The notes beneath the pieces were generated by a model. That model was not told where the DNA came from. It saw nothing but the letters and a program-made list of their open reading frames with translations, and made no database searches. DNA of 64,000 nt from an uncultured Flavobacteriaceae bacterium (GTDB taxonomy: Bacteria; Bacteroidota; Bacteroidia; Flavobacteriales; Flavobacteriaceae), in the NCBI GenBank assembly GCA_947500575.1, contig CANMSI010000003.1, positions 248,001 through 312,000 on the forward strand, read 5' to 3'. Positions 9,183 to 19,900 of the stretch are shown one piece after another. Both the position numbers and the translations under genes were made by a program. Position 1 is the stretch's first letter. The number at the start of each line of letters is the position of its first letter.

Positions 9183-9647
9183 TTGGAAAACGTTTTTATA
9201 ACAACCCAGCAAAATAGAAAATTATTATACCAACTATTAACAAAGACACCTAAGGAGGTTTTAGTAAAGATCCCGGAGGGTTTTAGAAATAATATTTGGT
9301 GGAATATTGCACATATCTTAGTTACGCAGCAACTTTTAGTATACCGGCGTAGTGGTTTGCCTATCCAAATTGATGAGTGGATGATAGATGCTTTTAAAAA
9401 AGGAACTGTTCCTAATGAAGAACCTACTGATGATGCTATAGAAGATGTAGCGGCTTATTTGCTTTCAACTTCAGAATTAATGCAGCAAGATTATGAAAAT
9501 GGTTTGTATACTGAATATGATGAATATACTACCAGTCTAAAAGTAACATTAAGTACTACAGAAGATGCCATGGTTTTTAACCTACTTCATGAAGGTTTGC
9601 ATTTGGGAGTGGTGTTGTCTTTGCTTAAAGCGGTATCTACCACCTAA
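9183..9647 (+). CDS. DinB family protein
   Basis: A 154-residue four-helix DinB/YfiT-like protein. The histidines expected for a metal site are in NIAHILVTQQLL and in LLHEGLHLGVVL near the C-terminus. Members are metal-binding, often thiol-dependent transferases of mostly unknown substrate. The start used is TTG (LEN read as MEN), since no ATG precedes the conserved start of helix one; this should be treated as probable. No signal peptide is present, unlike the second DinB protein at 45200. The gene stands alone and converges on the DUF3298 gene with only 4 bp between the stops. Confidence 0.83.
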   Translation: MENVFITTQQNRKLLYQLLTKTPKEVLVKIPEGFRNNIWWNIAHILVTQQLLVYRRSGLPIQIDEWMIDAFKKGTVPNEEPTDDAIEDVAAYLLSTSELMQQDYENGLYTEYDEYTTSLKVTLSTTEDAMVFNLLHEGLHLGVVLSLLKAVSTT

Positions 9648-9651
9648 AGCG

Positions 9652-10395
9652 TTAGGATTTTATTTGAGTGGAAAGGTATTTTTCAATTTCCTTATAGGGT
9701 AAGGTTAGGATAATTGGCCCATCTGTATAGGAGGCTACTTCATATTCATTATATCTTAATTCGATTCCTTTTTTGGTGAATCCAATATTTTCTGGAAGAT
9801 AGAATTCTTCTTTTTCAAACATAAAACCAGTACTGTTAATAGGTTTATCTTGTGGAATGCGTTCTTGAATTCTAAATTTCATTTCTGCAAAATGTTCAAA
9901 GTCGAGTGGGTCGCTAAACAACTCCCAATTTTCTAATTCAACCGCCTTTTTTTTATCAAAATTTAAGAAACGCGTGGTTCCATAACCATGTGCTCCTCCA
10001 GTAAATAAGTACGATTTAAGTTCAATGGTTAACATATGCATATCTTCATAAACAACCGTGCCTTCTATTTTTGCTTCCCATGCAGTGGCTTCTTCGGGAT
10101 AGATAGTTCTAATTTCCTTTTGTCCATTTTTAAAAGAAGTGATCGCTTCTTCTATGGAACCAGCTGTTATCTCATCGTCAAAAGTGAGCAAAGCAATGAT
10201 TTCTTCTTTTAATGAGATATTGATGTTCTTATCTAATTGAGAATTTTCTAGAGCTTTAGGAATATTGATGGTTATTTCCGGGCAGCTAGTACAAGAACCC
10301 TCATCAAAGGAAATAGGCTCAAATGTAAGTTGATCGCTATCCTTGCAACTAAAGAGAACTAATATGAGAAGCAAGCTTAAGAAGTAGGGCTTCAT
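9652..10395 (-). CDS. DUF4163/DUF3298 (RsiV/PdaC-like) lipoprotein
   Basis: A 247-residue protein with a lipoprotein signal (MKPYFLSLLLILVLFSC), chosen over a longer frame because the signal then sits at the start. The body matches the DUF4163-DUF3298 pattern. A first alpha/beta part (about 30-130) is followed by the conserved SYLFTGGAHGYGTTRFLNFD and a C-terminal DUF3298 part with GFTKKGIELRYNEYEVASY. The domains occur in the anti-sigma factor RsiV and deacetylase PdaC, where the DUF4163 part binds peptidoglycan or lysozyme. No sigma factor is adjacent, so the function here is open. Confidence 0.83.
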   Translation of the reverse strand: MKPYFLSLLLILVLFSCKDSDQLTFEPISFDEGSCTSCPEITINIPKALENSQLDKNINISLKEEIIALLTFDDEITAGSIEEAITSFKNGQKEIRTIYPEEATAWEAKIEGTVVYEDMHMLTIELKSYLFTGGAHGYGTTRFLNFDKKKAVELENWELFSDPLDFEHFAEMKFRIQERIPQDKPINSTGFMFEKEEFYLPENIGFTKKGIELRYNEYEVASYTDGPIILTLPYKEIEKYLSTQIKS

Positions 10396-10419
10396 AAATG
10401 GGGTTTTAAATTGAATGCA

Positions 10420-10449
10420 CAAAGTTAAGGCTTCATTGTATTCTCCAAA
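10420..10449 (-). promoter_or_regulatory. Promoter of the DUF3298 lipoprotein gene
   Basis: On the minus strand TTTG (10449-10446) is followed after 18 bp by TAACTTTG (10427-10420), matching both Bacteroidota promoter elements. Transcription should start about 18 bp before the ATG. It is interleaved with the plus-strand promoter at 10436-10466. Confidence 0.6.
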
Positions 10450-10466
10450 AGATAACGATACATTTG
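10436..10466 (+). promoter_or_regulatory. Promoter of the cystathionine gamma-synthase-type gene
   Basis: TTG (10436-10438), a 20-bp spacer and TACATTTG (10459-10466) fit the Bacteroidota consensus. The start codon is 18 bp downstream of the -7 box. Confidence 0.6.
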
Positions 10467-10484
10467 TACCAATAATTATATATT

Positions 10485-11639
10485 ATGAGCGAAAAAATTT
10501 TAAATTTCAATAGTAAAACTATCCATGGTGGTCAGGAACCAGAGAAAGCATATGGTGCCGTAATGCCTCCGATATATCAGACTTCTACCTATTCTCAAAC
10601 GACTCCAGGAGGCCATAAAGGCTACGAATATTCTAGGAGCGCTAACCCTACCAGAACTGCTTTGGAAAAATCTTTAGCAAGTATTGAAAATGGTAATTAT
10701 GGTTTGGCGTTTGGGAGTGGTTTAGCTGCAATAGATGCTGTTATTAAGTTATTGAATCCTGGAGATGAAGTAGTTTCTACCAATGATTTGTATGGCGGAA
10801 GTTATCGTTTGTTTAAGCAGATTTTTGAAAAATATGGGATTAAATTTCATTTTATAGGCATGCAAGAAGTGTCTGCTATTGAAGCGAAAATTAATGAAAA
10901 CACAAAATTAATTTGGGTAGAAACACCTACCAATCCTATGATGAATATCATAGATATAAAAGCAGTGGCAACACTTGCTCAAAAGCATCAAATTTTACTT
11001 GCTGTAGATAACACTTTTGCAACGCCTTATTTACAAGTCCCATTGGATTTAGGGGCAGATATTGTAATGCATTCGGCTACTAAATATTTAGGTGGCCACA
11101 GTGATGTGGTTGTTGGCGCACTCGTAGTAAAAGATAAAGAGCTTGCAGATAAATTGTATTTCATTCAGAATGCCAGTGGCGCAGTTTGTGGCCCCATGGA
11201 TAGCTTTTTAGTGCTTCGCGGAATCAAAACCTTGCATGTTAGAATGCAAAGACATTGTGAAAACGGAAAAGCAATAGCAGAATATTTAGCAAACCATCCT
11301 AAAATTGAAAAAGTATATTGGCCTGGATTTGAAGATCATGCGAATCATGATATCGCAAAAAGTCAAATGAACGATTTTGGTGGGATGATTTCCTTTGTGC
11401 CAAAAGGCAGTAGTTATGAAGAAGCTATTAAAATTGTAGAGCAACTACGTTTGTTTACGCTGGCAGAATCTTTGGGTGGTGTAGAGAGTTTAGCAGGGCA
11501 TCCGGCTAGTATGACCCATGCAAGTATTCCAAAGGAAGAGCGTGAAAAAAGCGGTGTGGTGGATGCACTTATTCGATTAAGTGTTGGAATAGAAGACAAA
11601 GAAGATTTAATTGCCGACTTGGAACAGGCCATTGGGTAA
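10485..11639 (+). CDS. Cys/Met metabolism PLP-dependent enzyme, cystathionine gamma-synthase type
   Basis: A 384-residue fold-type I PLP enzyme. The PLP lysine is K200 in SATKYLGGHSD, with D175 (AVDNTFATP) to bind the pyridine nitrogen and the substrate-side motif YEYSRSANPTR at 48-58. The length and the late SLGGVESLAGHPASMTH match cystathionine gamma-synthase/gamma-lyase. The two activities cannot be separated safely from sequence. Making cystathionine from activated homoserine (methionine synthesis) or splitting it to cysteine are both possible. Cytosolic, with its own promoter. Confidence 0.88.
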   Translation: MSEKILNFNSKTIHGGQEPEKAYGAVMPPIYQTSTYSQTTPGGHKGYEYSRSANPTRTALEKSLASIENGNYGLAFGSGLAAIDAVIKLLNPGDEVVSTNDLYGGSYRLFKQIFEKYGIKFHFIGMQEVSAIEAKINENTKLIWVETPTNPMMNIIDIKAVATLAQKHQILLAVDNTFATPYLQVPLDLGADIVMHSATKYLGGHSDVVVGALVVKDKELADKLYFIQNASGAVCGPMDSFLVLRGIKTLHVRMQRHCENGKAIAEYLANHPKIEKVYWPGFEDHANHDIAKSQMNDFGGMISFVPKGSSYEEAIKIVEQLRLFTLAESLGGVESLAGHPASMTHASIPKEEREKSGVVDALIRLSVGIEDKEDLIADLEQAIG

Positions 11640-11689
11640 TAATTTTACGAAATTTTCAAAAAAAGGGGGCTTAAATTATAGGAATAGTA

Positions 11690-11697
11690 TAATTTTG
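11690..11697 (+). promoter_or_regulatory. -7 box for gdhA
   Basis: TAATTTTG matches TANNTTTG, 47 bp before the gdhA ATG. No clear TTTG lies at the expected upstream distance. Confidence 0.4.
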
Positions 11698-11738
11698 CCG
11701 TTATATTTTAAATTCAATAAAAAATAATTTATTCCTAA

Positions 11739-13100
<1,362 letters not shown>

Positions 13101-13122
13101 ATTTTCTTTTTAAGAAATTATA

Positions 13123-13163
13123 AGACCTGTCTGGTTTACAAACCAGACAGGTCTCTCTTTTTC
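13123..13163 (+). terminator. Terminator of gdhA
   Basis: A perfect 14-bp stem, AGACCTGTCTGGTT (13123-13136) with its complement at 13141-13154, closes a 4-base loop and leads into a T-rich tract. Confidence 0.85.
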
Positions 13164-13164
13164 C

Positions 13165-13172
13165 TATCTTTG
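13165..13172 (+). promoter_or_regulatory. -7 box for recO
   Basis: TATCTTTG matches TANNTTTG and is 21 bp before the recO ATG. It directly follows the gdhA terminator. Confidence 0.5.
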
Positions 13173-13193
13173 CTAGCACCTTAAAAAACAAGA

Positions 13194-13913
13194 ATGCAAG
13201 TTACCACAAATGCAATTGTTTTATCGGCTTTGAAGTATGGAGATAACAGCTTAATTGTGAAAGCTTTTACTGCTACAGATGGTGTTAAATCCTATCTTTT
13301 AAGGGGAGTTTTATCTTCCAAAAAGGGAAAACTTAAAACAGCCTACTTTCAGCCATTAATGCAATTAGAACTGGTGGCAAATCACAGAAATAAAGGAACT
13401 TTAGAAAGTATCAGGGAGGCTAAAGTAAGTTATCAGTACCAAAGCTTACATACCGATATTGCTAAAAATGCAATCACTCTCTTTTTGGCCGAAATGCTAG
13501 GAAACAGCATTTTTGAAGAAGAGTCTAATCCAGGCCTTTTTCAATTTATTGAGACTGCTTTGCAATGGTTAGACACACACGATAAAATTGCCAATTTCCA
13601 TTTGTTTTTTCTCATAAGCCTTAGTCGGTATTTAGGGTTTTATCCAGACACTACCTTGATGAATACTTCTTATTTTGATTTGTTAGAAGGACACTTTACG
13701 AATACACTTTCCTTAAATCCAATTTTGATGGAAACAAAGCTTGTTCATTTTAAAACGCTTTTGGGCACAAATTTTGATACAATTCATACAATTAAGATGA
13801 ACAAGGAAGATAGACAAGAGCTATTACAATCCCTTGTTCTTTATTTTGAATTACATTTGCAAGGATTTAGAAAACCCAAGTCTCTTGCCATTTTGAACGA
13901 AGTTTTTAGCTAA
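13194..13913 (+). CDS. recO: DNA repair protein RecO
   Basis: A 239-residue RecO. The N-terminal OB-fold starts with TTNAIVLSALKYGDNSLIVKAFTATDG and is followed by the helical domain (about 80-235). RecO loads RecA at single-stranded gaps together with RecF/RecR and anneals SSB-coated strands. The four-cysteine zinc motif found in some RecO proteins is absent. This looks usual for the group but is from memory. Cytosolic. The next gene, a TonB receptor, starts 1 bp after the stop, so the two may be translated from one mRNA, an odd functional pairing. Confidence 0.9.
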   Translation: MQVTTNAIVLSALKYGDNSLIVKAFTATDGVKSYLLRGVLSSKKGKLKTAYFQPLMQLELVANHRNKGTLESIREAKVSYQYQSLHTDIAKNAITLFLAEMLGNSIFEEESNPGLFQFIETALQWLDTHDKIANFHLFFLISLSRYLGFYPDTTLMNTSYFDLLEGHFTNTLSLNPILMETKLVHFKTLLGTNFDTIHTIKMNKEDRQELLQSLVLYFELHLQGFRKPKSLAILNEVFS

Positions 13914-13914
13914 A

Positions 13915-16326
13915 ATGCAGAAGTTAGGATTCATAATTTTATTCCTTTTCTTTCAATGGATACCTGCTCAGGAGATAACCATACTAGATGAGGAAACCAG
14001 AGAGCCCATTCTCAATGTGGCTGTGTTTAATCTGGACAAAAGTAAGACAGCCTTATCTGACTTTGATGGAAAGTGCAACCTAAGTGTTTTTAGTAAGAAT
14101 GAACGAATTACGTTTAAGCATATCAGTTATCAAACCAAAAAATCCTCTAAAGGACAATTACTGCGAAGAGGAAATAAGGTGTATTTAATACTAAAAGCAC
14201 AACAATTAGATGGTGTGGTGATGTCTGTTTCCAAATGGGAACAACAAAAAAAAGATATTCCACAGAAGATTGCTTCCATAGATGCTAGAACCATTGCTTT
14301 TAATAACCCTCAAACAGCTGCAGATGTTTTGCAGAGTAGCGGAAAGGTATTTGTTCAAAAGAGCCAATTAGGAGGTGGCAGTCCCATGATTCGGGGTTTT
14401 GCTACTAATAGATTGTTGTTAACCGTGGATGGAGTGCGCATGAATAATGCGATTTTTAGAGGGGGAAATGTTCAAAATGTAATCTCTGTTGATCCGTTTA
14501 CCATAAAAAATACAGAAATTATTTTTGGTCCTGGATCCGTCATTTATGGAAGCGATGCCATTGGTGGAGTAATGAATTTTTACACCAAAGACCCCATGTT
14601 TTCGAGCACGGATAGTTTAATCTTTTCTGGTAACGCGAACTATAGATACGCCTCGGCAAACAATGAAAATACCATTCATTTTGATGCTAATTTTGGAAAG
14701 AAAGAATGGGCATTCTTAACGAGCATTAGTTATAATAGTTTTGATGATCTTACTACTGGAAAACACGGACCCGATGCATACTTGCGAAACACCTATGTGT
14801 CTAGAGTTAATGGGGAAGATGTTTTGGTGAATAATAGTGACCCTAGAAAACAAACACCTACGGGCTATGATCAGATTAATGTAATGCAGAAGATTGCATT
14901 TAAGCCCAATAATAGTTGGGATTATACCTTTGGTGCCTATTACTCGGAAACTTCTGATTATTCGAGATACGATCGACTTATTAGACCAAATGATGCTGGA
15001 GATGGATTGCGATCAGCGGAATGGTTTTATGGCCCTCAAAAATGGTTCATGGGCAATTTTCAGATACATCATAAAGGCAAGGGCAAATTTTACGATGGAT
15101 TAAAAATCACAACGGCATATCAACAATTTCAGGAGAGCAGGAATGATCGAGATTTTCAAGACCCTATTCGTTTTACCACCCAGGAAAAGGTGGATGCGAT
15201 ATCGACCAATATCGATTTTGAGAATAAAAAAATTGGAAATCTAAGGTTGTATTATGGCGGTGAGTATATTTTTAATAAAGTGAGTTCTGATGGCAGCAAG
15301 ACGAACATTGAAAGTAATTTGGTGTCAGATGCAGCTTCTCGTTATCCAGACGGTGCTACCTGGCAAACCGTAGCTGGTTATATCAATGCTGAATATAAAG
15401 CGATGCCTAATTTTAGTTTGTTAGGTGGGCTGCGTTATAGCCATGTATGGATTGATGCTACTTTTGACAACACTTTTTTTCCATTTCCTTTTGACAATGC
15501 AGATCTTAATTCTGGAGCACTTACAGGAAGCATCGGTTTTAGTTGGTTTCCTAAGGCAGATTTACAGATTACTTTCAATGGTTCTACCGGTTTTAGAGCC
15601 CCAAATGTAGATGATGTGGGTAAGATATTTGATTCTGAACCTGGGTCTGTAGTGGTTCCAAATCCTGATTTGGAATCAGAATATGCATATAATGTAGAGT
15701 TAGGAGTACAGAAGAATTTTGCAGATAAAGTAGTGCTAAAAGGAGCTGCTTTTTACACCTATTTGGTAGATGCATTGGTACGCAGAGATTTTGAGTTTAA
15801 TGGGGAACGAGAAATTTTATACAACGGAGAATTAAGCAATGTACAAGCAATACAAAATGCGGCAAAGGCGTATGTGTATGGTTTTGAATTTGGGGTTGAA
15901 GCTTTTTTGTCTGAACGCTTATCCTTAGCTTCTAATCTTACCATCACAGAAGGTATTGAGGAAGAAGATGATGGTACGGATTCTCCTGGGAGGCATGTAG
16001 CTCCTACCTTTGGAGATTTCCATATTATTTGGAAAACACCAAAAATAAGGGCAGATCTCTTTGTAAATTATAATGGTGAAATAGATTTTTCTGATTTGGC
16101 ATTGTCTGAAAGAAATAAAGAGTTTTTATATGCTTTGGACGCCAATGGCAATCCCTTTTCTCCTTCTTGGTACACCTTAAACTTTAGATCTCAATATACT
16201 ATTACAAATGCACTTAAAGCATCAGCAAGCCTTGAGAATATAACCAATCAGCGCTATAGAACCTATTCCTCAGGTATTGCGGCGCCAGGCACCAATCTCA
16301 TTTTGGGATTGAATTACCGTTTTTAA
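13915..16326 (+). CDS. TonB-dependent receptor, haem/haemoglobin receptor-like
   Basis: An 803-residue outer-membrane receptor: signal peptide (about 1-18), carboxypeptidase-like beta-sandwich (about 20-105), plug (about 120-230, with IRGFATNRLLLTVDGVRMNN and GSDAIGG) and a barrel ending in the aromatic LGLNYRF. Near residues 559-586 it has FRAP (in TGFRAPNVDDVGKIF) followed by NPDL. These correspond to the FRAP and NPNL boxes of haem/haemoglobin receptors such as HmuR. No histidine lies between the two boxes, where known haem receptors carry one, so the ligand stays uncertain. It follows recO by one base and ends at a bidirectional terminator. Confidence 0.85.
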   Translation: MQKLGFIILFLFFQWIPAQEITILDEETREPILNVAVFNLDKSKTALSDFDGKCNLSVFSKNERITFKHISYQTKKSSKGQLLRRGNKVYLILKAQQLDGVVMSVSKWEQQKKDIPQKIASIDARTIAFNNPQTAADVLQSSGKVFVQKSQLGGGSPMIRGFATNRLLLTVDGVRMNNAIFRGGNVQNVISVDPFTIKNTEIIFGPGSVIYGSDAIGGVMNFYTKDPMFSSTDSLIFSGNANYRYASANNENTIHFDANFGKKEWAFLTSISYNSFDDLTTGKHGPDAYLRNTYVSRVNGEDVLVNNSDPRKQTPTGYDQINVMQKIAFKPNNSWDYTFGAYYSETSDYSRYDRLIRPNDAGDGLRSAEWFYGPQKWFMGNFQIHHKGKGKFYDGLKITTAYQQFQESRNDRDFQDPIRFTTQEKVDAISTNIDFENKKIGNLRLYYGGEYIFNKVSSDGSKTNIESNLVSDAASRYPDGATWQTVAGYINAEYKAMPNFSLLGGLRYSHVWIDATFDNTFFPFPFDNADLNSGALTGSIGFSWFPKADLQITFNGSTGFRAPNVDDVGKIFDSEPGSVVVPNPDLESEYAYNVELGVQKNFADKVVLKGAAFYTYLVDALVRRDFEFNGEREILYNGELSNVQAIQNAAKAYVYGFEFGVEAFLSERLSLASNLTITEGIEEEDDGTDSPGRHVAPTFGDFHIIWKTPKIRADLFVNYNGEIDFSDLALSERNKEFLYALDANGNPFSPSWYTLNFRSQYTITNALKASASLENITNQRYRTYSSGIAAPGTNLILGLNYRF

Positions 16327-16334
16327 AAAAAGAA

Positions 16335-16368
16335 AAACCCGATTATTTTAATAATCGGGTTTCTTTTA
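16335..16368. terminator. Bidirectional terminator
   Basis: AAACCCGATTATT (16335-16347) pairs with 16350-16362. It is flanked by an A-run on the left and a T-rich run on the right, so it can end both the TonB receptor gene and the convergent repeat lipoprotein gene. Confidence 0.75.
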
Positions 16369-16386
16369 ATATGCTAAAAAGGATTC

Positions 16387-16773
16387 TTACTTAGAATCGT
16401 TTTTCACTGCTTCCTTAGCTTTATCTACCGCTTCAGTTCCAGCTTCTTTGGCTTTATCCATTGCTTCAGTTCCAGCTTCTTTTGCTTTGTCCATTGCATC
16501 TTCACCTGCTTCTTTCGCTTTATCCATTGCTTCAGTTCCAGCTTCTTTCGCTTTGTCCATTGCCTCAGTTCCAGCTTCTTTAGCATCTTCACCCATTTCT
16601 TTAGCCTTATCCATCGCATCTTCGCCAACTTCTTTTAAGTCTTCACCAGTTTCTTCCAAAGTGTCAGCAGCTTCTTCCGTAGCATCTTTTGCCTTATCAA
16701 CGGTCTCTCTACAGGAAACAAAACTAATGCTGATACCTACTAGTAAGATGGTTCCTAAAATTACTTTTCTCAT
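16387..16773 (-). CDS. Small lipoprotein with 11-residue amphipathic repeats
   Basis: A 128-residue protein. The ATG at 16773 gives a lipoprotein signal ending SFVSC (Cys21), and a longer frame would put it internally. Residues 22-49 are highly charged. From G50 the sequence becomes tandem 11-residue units of the type GTEAMDKAKEA: six full units and one 7-residue unit, up to residue 122. The pattern is Ala/Lys/Glu-rich with no aromatic residue after the signal. It should form a long amphipathic helix, similar in style to LEA group 3 or apolipoprotein repeats. I do not know a specific family. It would hang from a membrane into the periplasm; a stress or envelope-spacer role is only a guess. 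Confidence 0.8.
   Translation of the reverse strand: MRKVILGTILLVGISISFVSCRETVDKAKDATEEAADTLEETGEDLKEVGEDAMDKAKEMGEDAKEAGTEAMDKAKEAGTEAMDKAKEAGEDAMDKAKEAGTEAMDKAKEAGTEAVDKAKEAVKNDSK
16408..16626 (-). repeat. 33-bp coding tandem repeats
   Basis: This is the DNA for residues 50-122 of the repeat lipoprotein: six copies of a 33-bp unit and one 21-bp partial unit, with a few synonymous and E/D, T/E changes between copies. Such a tract can change length by slippage or recombination. Confidence 0.8.
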
Positions 16774-16806
16774 AATAATGTATTTAGTGTTTAAGTTAAT
16801 ATACTC

Positions 16807-16814
16807 CAAATATA
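16807..16814 (-). promoter_or_regulatory. -7 box for the repeat lipoprotein gene
   Basis: On the minus strand TATATTTG fits TANNTTTG, 33 bp ahead of the ATG. No clear upstream element is seen. Confidence 0.45.
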
Positions 16815-16922
16815 CGGATCAAGATTGTTCTTGGATGTTATTTAATAGTATATACTTCGTAGATCATTCTAAAAAAAAGCATTTCCTATGCGCTTCATAA
16901 CCCTAAATTCAATCTAAATTTA

Positions 16923-16930
16923 TAATTTTG
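16923..16930 (+). promoter_or_regulatory. -7 box for ileS
   Basis: TAATTTTG matches TANNTTTG, 34 bp before the ileS ATG. No T-box, riboswitch or leader peptide was recognised in the short leader. Confidence 0.45.
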
Positions 16931-16964
16931 CAGTCCTAAAATAGCCTAATAGAAAGCGTTACGT

Positions 16965-19900
16965 ATGAAGTTTGCAGAATACAAAGGTTTGGATTTACCC
17001 AAAGTAGCAGAAGAAATTCTGAACTATTGGAAAGAGAACCATATTTTTGAGAAGAGCGTTTCTACTCGGGAAGGGAAGGATAACTATGTGTTTTATGAAG
17101 GCCCTCCGTCTGCAAATGGTATGCCAGGCATACATCATGTAATGGCTCGAACGATCAAAGATATCTTTCCTCGTTATAAAACAATGAAAGGTTTTCAGGT
17201 AAAACGCAAAGCTGGTTGGGATACCCATGGTTTGCCAATAGAACTGGGAGTTGAAAAAGAATTGGGAATTACCAAAGAAGATATTGGAAAAAAGATTTCT
17301 GTTGAGGAATACAATGCTGCTTGTAAGAAGGCAGTAATGCGCTATACGGATGTATGGAACAGCATGACAGAAAAAGTAGGGTACTGGGTAGACATGGAAG
17401 ACCCGTATGTAACTTATAAATCTAAGTACATGGAATCTGTTTGGTGGTTGCTAAAACAGATTTACAATAAGGGACTTATTTATAAAGGCTATACCATACA
17501 GCCGTATTCTCCAAAGGCAGGAACTGGCTTGAGTTCTCATGAATTAAACCAACCTGGAACCTACCAAGATGTTACGGATACAACCGTTACTGCTCAATTT
17601 AAGGCAAACAAAGAAACGCTACCCGCAGTTTTTGGGGCTATAGAGGGGGATCTTTACTTTTTAGCTTGGACAACAACACCTTGGACCTTGCCTTCAAATA
17701 CAGCTTTAACAGTTGGAGCAAAGATTTCTTATGTAGCTGTAAAAACCTTTAATCAATATACTTTTGATCCTATTACCGTTGTATTAGCCAAGCCACTGGT
17801 TACAAAGCAATTTAGCGGCAAGTATGAAGAAGCGGAAGACGAAGAAGCATTTTCTTCTTTTACATCGGACAAAAAGAAGATTCCATTTAAAGTTGTTGCA
17901 GAAGCAAAAGGGATAGATTTAGTTGGAATTAAATATGAGCAGTTAATAGATTATGTACAACCCTATCAAGATGTAGAGAATGCCTTTAGGGTTATTTCTG
18001 GAGATTTTGTAACCACGGAAGATGGTACCGGAATTGTACATACGGCACCCACCTTTGGTGCAGATGATGCCATGGTTGCTAAACAAGCAGTGCCACAAGT
18101 ACCACCATTGTTAGTGCTTGACGAAAATAACAACCCAGTTCCATTGGTAGATTTACAAGGTAAATTTAGACCAGAGTTAAAAGAGTTTGGAGGCAAGTAC
18201 GTAAAGAATGAATATTACGCAGATGGAGAAGCTCCGGAACGTTCTATTGATGTGGAAATTGCCATTAAATTAAAAGAGGAAAACAAAGCTTTTAAAGTTG
18301 AGAAATATGTACATAGTTACCCTAATTGCTGGCGTACAGATAAACCAATTTTATATTATCCATTAGACTCTTGGTTTATTAAAATAACCGATGTAAAAGA
18401 TCGCATGTTTGCTCTAAACCAAACCATTAATTGGAAACCTAAAGCAACTGGGGAAGGAAGATTTGGTAATTGGTTGGCGAATGCCAATGATTGGAATCTT
18501 TCCAGATCTCGATATTGGGGTATTCCCTTGCCCATTTGGCGCACCGAAGATGGCAAGGAAGAGTTGATGATTGGTTCTGTAGCCGAGTTGAAAGAAGAAA
18601 TGGCAAAAGCAATTGCTGCAGGTGTGCTGGCAGAAGACATTTTTGCAGATTTCTCAGTAGATGATATGAGTGAGGCTAATTACGAGAAGATTGATTTGCA
18701 TAAAAATATTGTTGACCAAATTACTTTGGTTTCGCCCTCTGGAAAACCAATGAAGCGAGAGAGCGATTTGATTGATGTTTGGTTTGATAGTGGTTCTATG
18801 CCCTATGCGCAATGGCATTATCCTTTTGAGAATAAAGAATTAATAGATGATTCTGAAACCTTTCCGGCAGACTTTATTGCTGAGGGGGTAGACCAGACAC
18901 GTGGATGGTTTTATACCTTGCATGCTATTGGAACCATGGTTTTTGATTCTGTTGCTTATAAAAATGTAGTGTCTAATGGCTTGGTCTTAGACAAGGAAGG
19001 AAAAAAAATGTCTAAGCGTTTAGGAAATGCTACGGATCCCTTTGAGACTATGGATATCCATGGACCTGATGCCACTCGTTGGTATATGATCTTCAATGCA
19101 AACCCATGGGATAATCTAAAATTTGATATTGATGGGATCCAAGAAGTAAAGCGCAAGTTTTTTGGTACGCTGTACAATACCTATTCTTTCTTTGCTTTGT
19201 ATGCCAATATTGATGCGTTTGATTATTCGGAAGCAGATATTCCCTTAAAGGAACGCCCAGAGATAGATCAATGGATTTTGTCCGAACTGCATACACTTAT
19301 TAAAAAGGTAGATAATGCCTATGCAGATTATGAGCCAACCAGGGCTACAAGAGCCATTTCGCAATATGTACAGGAAAACCTAAGCAATTGGTACGTTCGT
19401 TTGTGTAGAAGACGTTTTTGGAAAGGAGATTATCAGCCAGACAAAATATCTGCATATCAAACCTTGTATACCTGTTTGGTAACGGTGGCAAAATTATCAG
19501 CACCTGTTGCACCTTTCTTTATGGATCAATTGTATAAAGATTTAACAAGAACTACAGGTAAAGATGCTTTTGAAAGTGTACATCTTTCCAATTTTCCAGG
19601 ATTTAAGCCTGAAATGGTACAAGGTGCATTGGAGAGTAAAATGGAAAAAGCGCAGACCATTTCTTCTTTGGTATTGTCCATTAGACAAAAAGAAAAAATT
19701 AAGGTAAGACAACCATTACAAAAGATAATGATTCCTGTTTTAGATCAGCAACAACGCTTAGAAATAGAAGCCGTATCTGATTTGATTAAATCGGAAGTGA
19801 ACGTTAAAGAACTTCAATTGTTAGATGATGCATCCGGTATCTTAGTGAAGCAAATTAAGCCCGATTTTAAGGTTTTAGGTCCTAGATTTGGTAAGGACAT

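Noticed and set aside
16408-16626. Regular repeats that could suggest a CRISPR array
   Set aside because: The units are contiguous 33-bp coding repeats with no spacers and stay in frame.
16448-16900. 150-codon plus-strand frame across the repeat lipoprotein
   Set aside because: It is the mirror of the 33-bp coding repeats (ALSIASVPASF units) and runs through the minus-strand promoter. The minus-strand frame has a proper lipoprotein signal.
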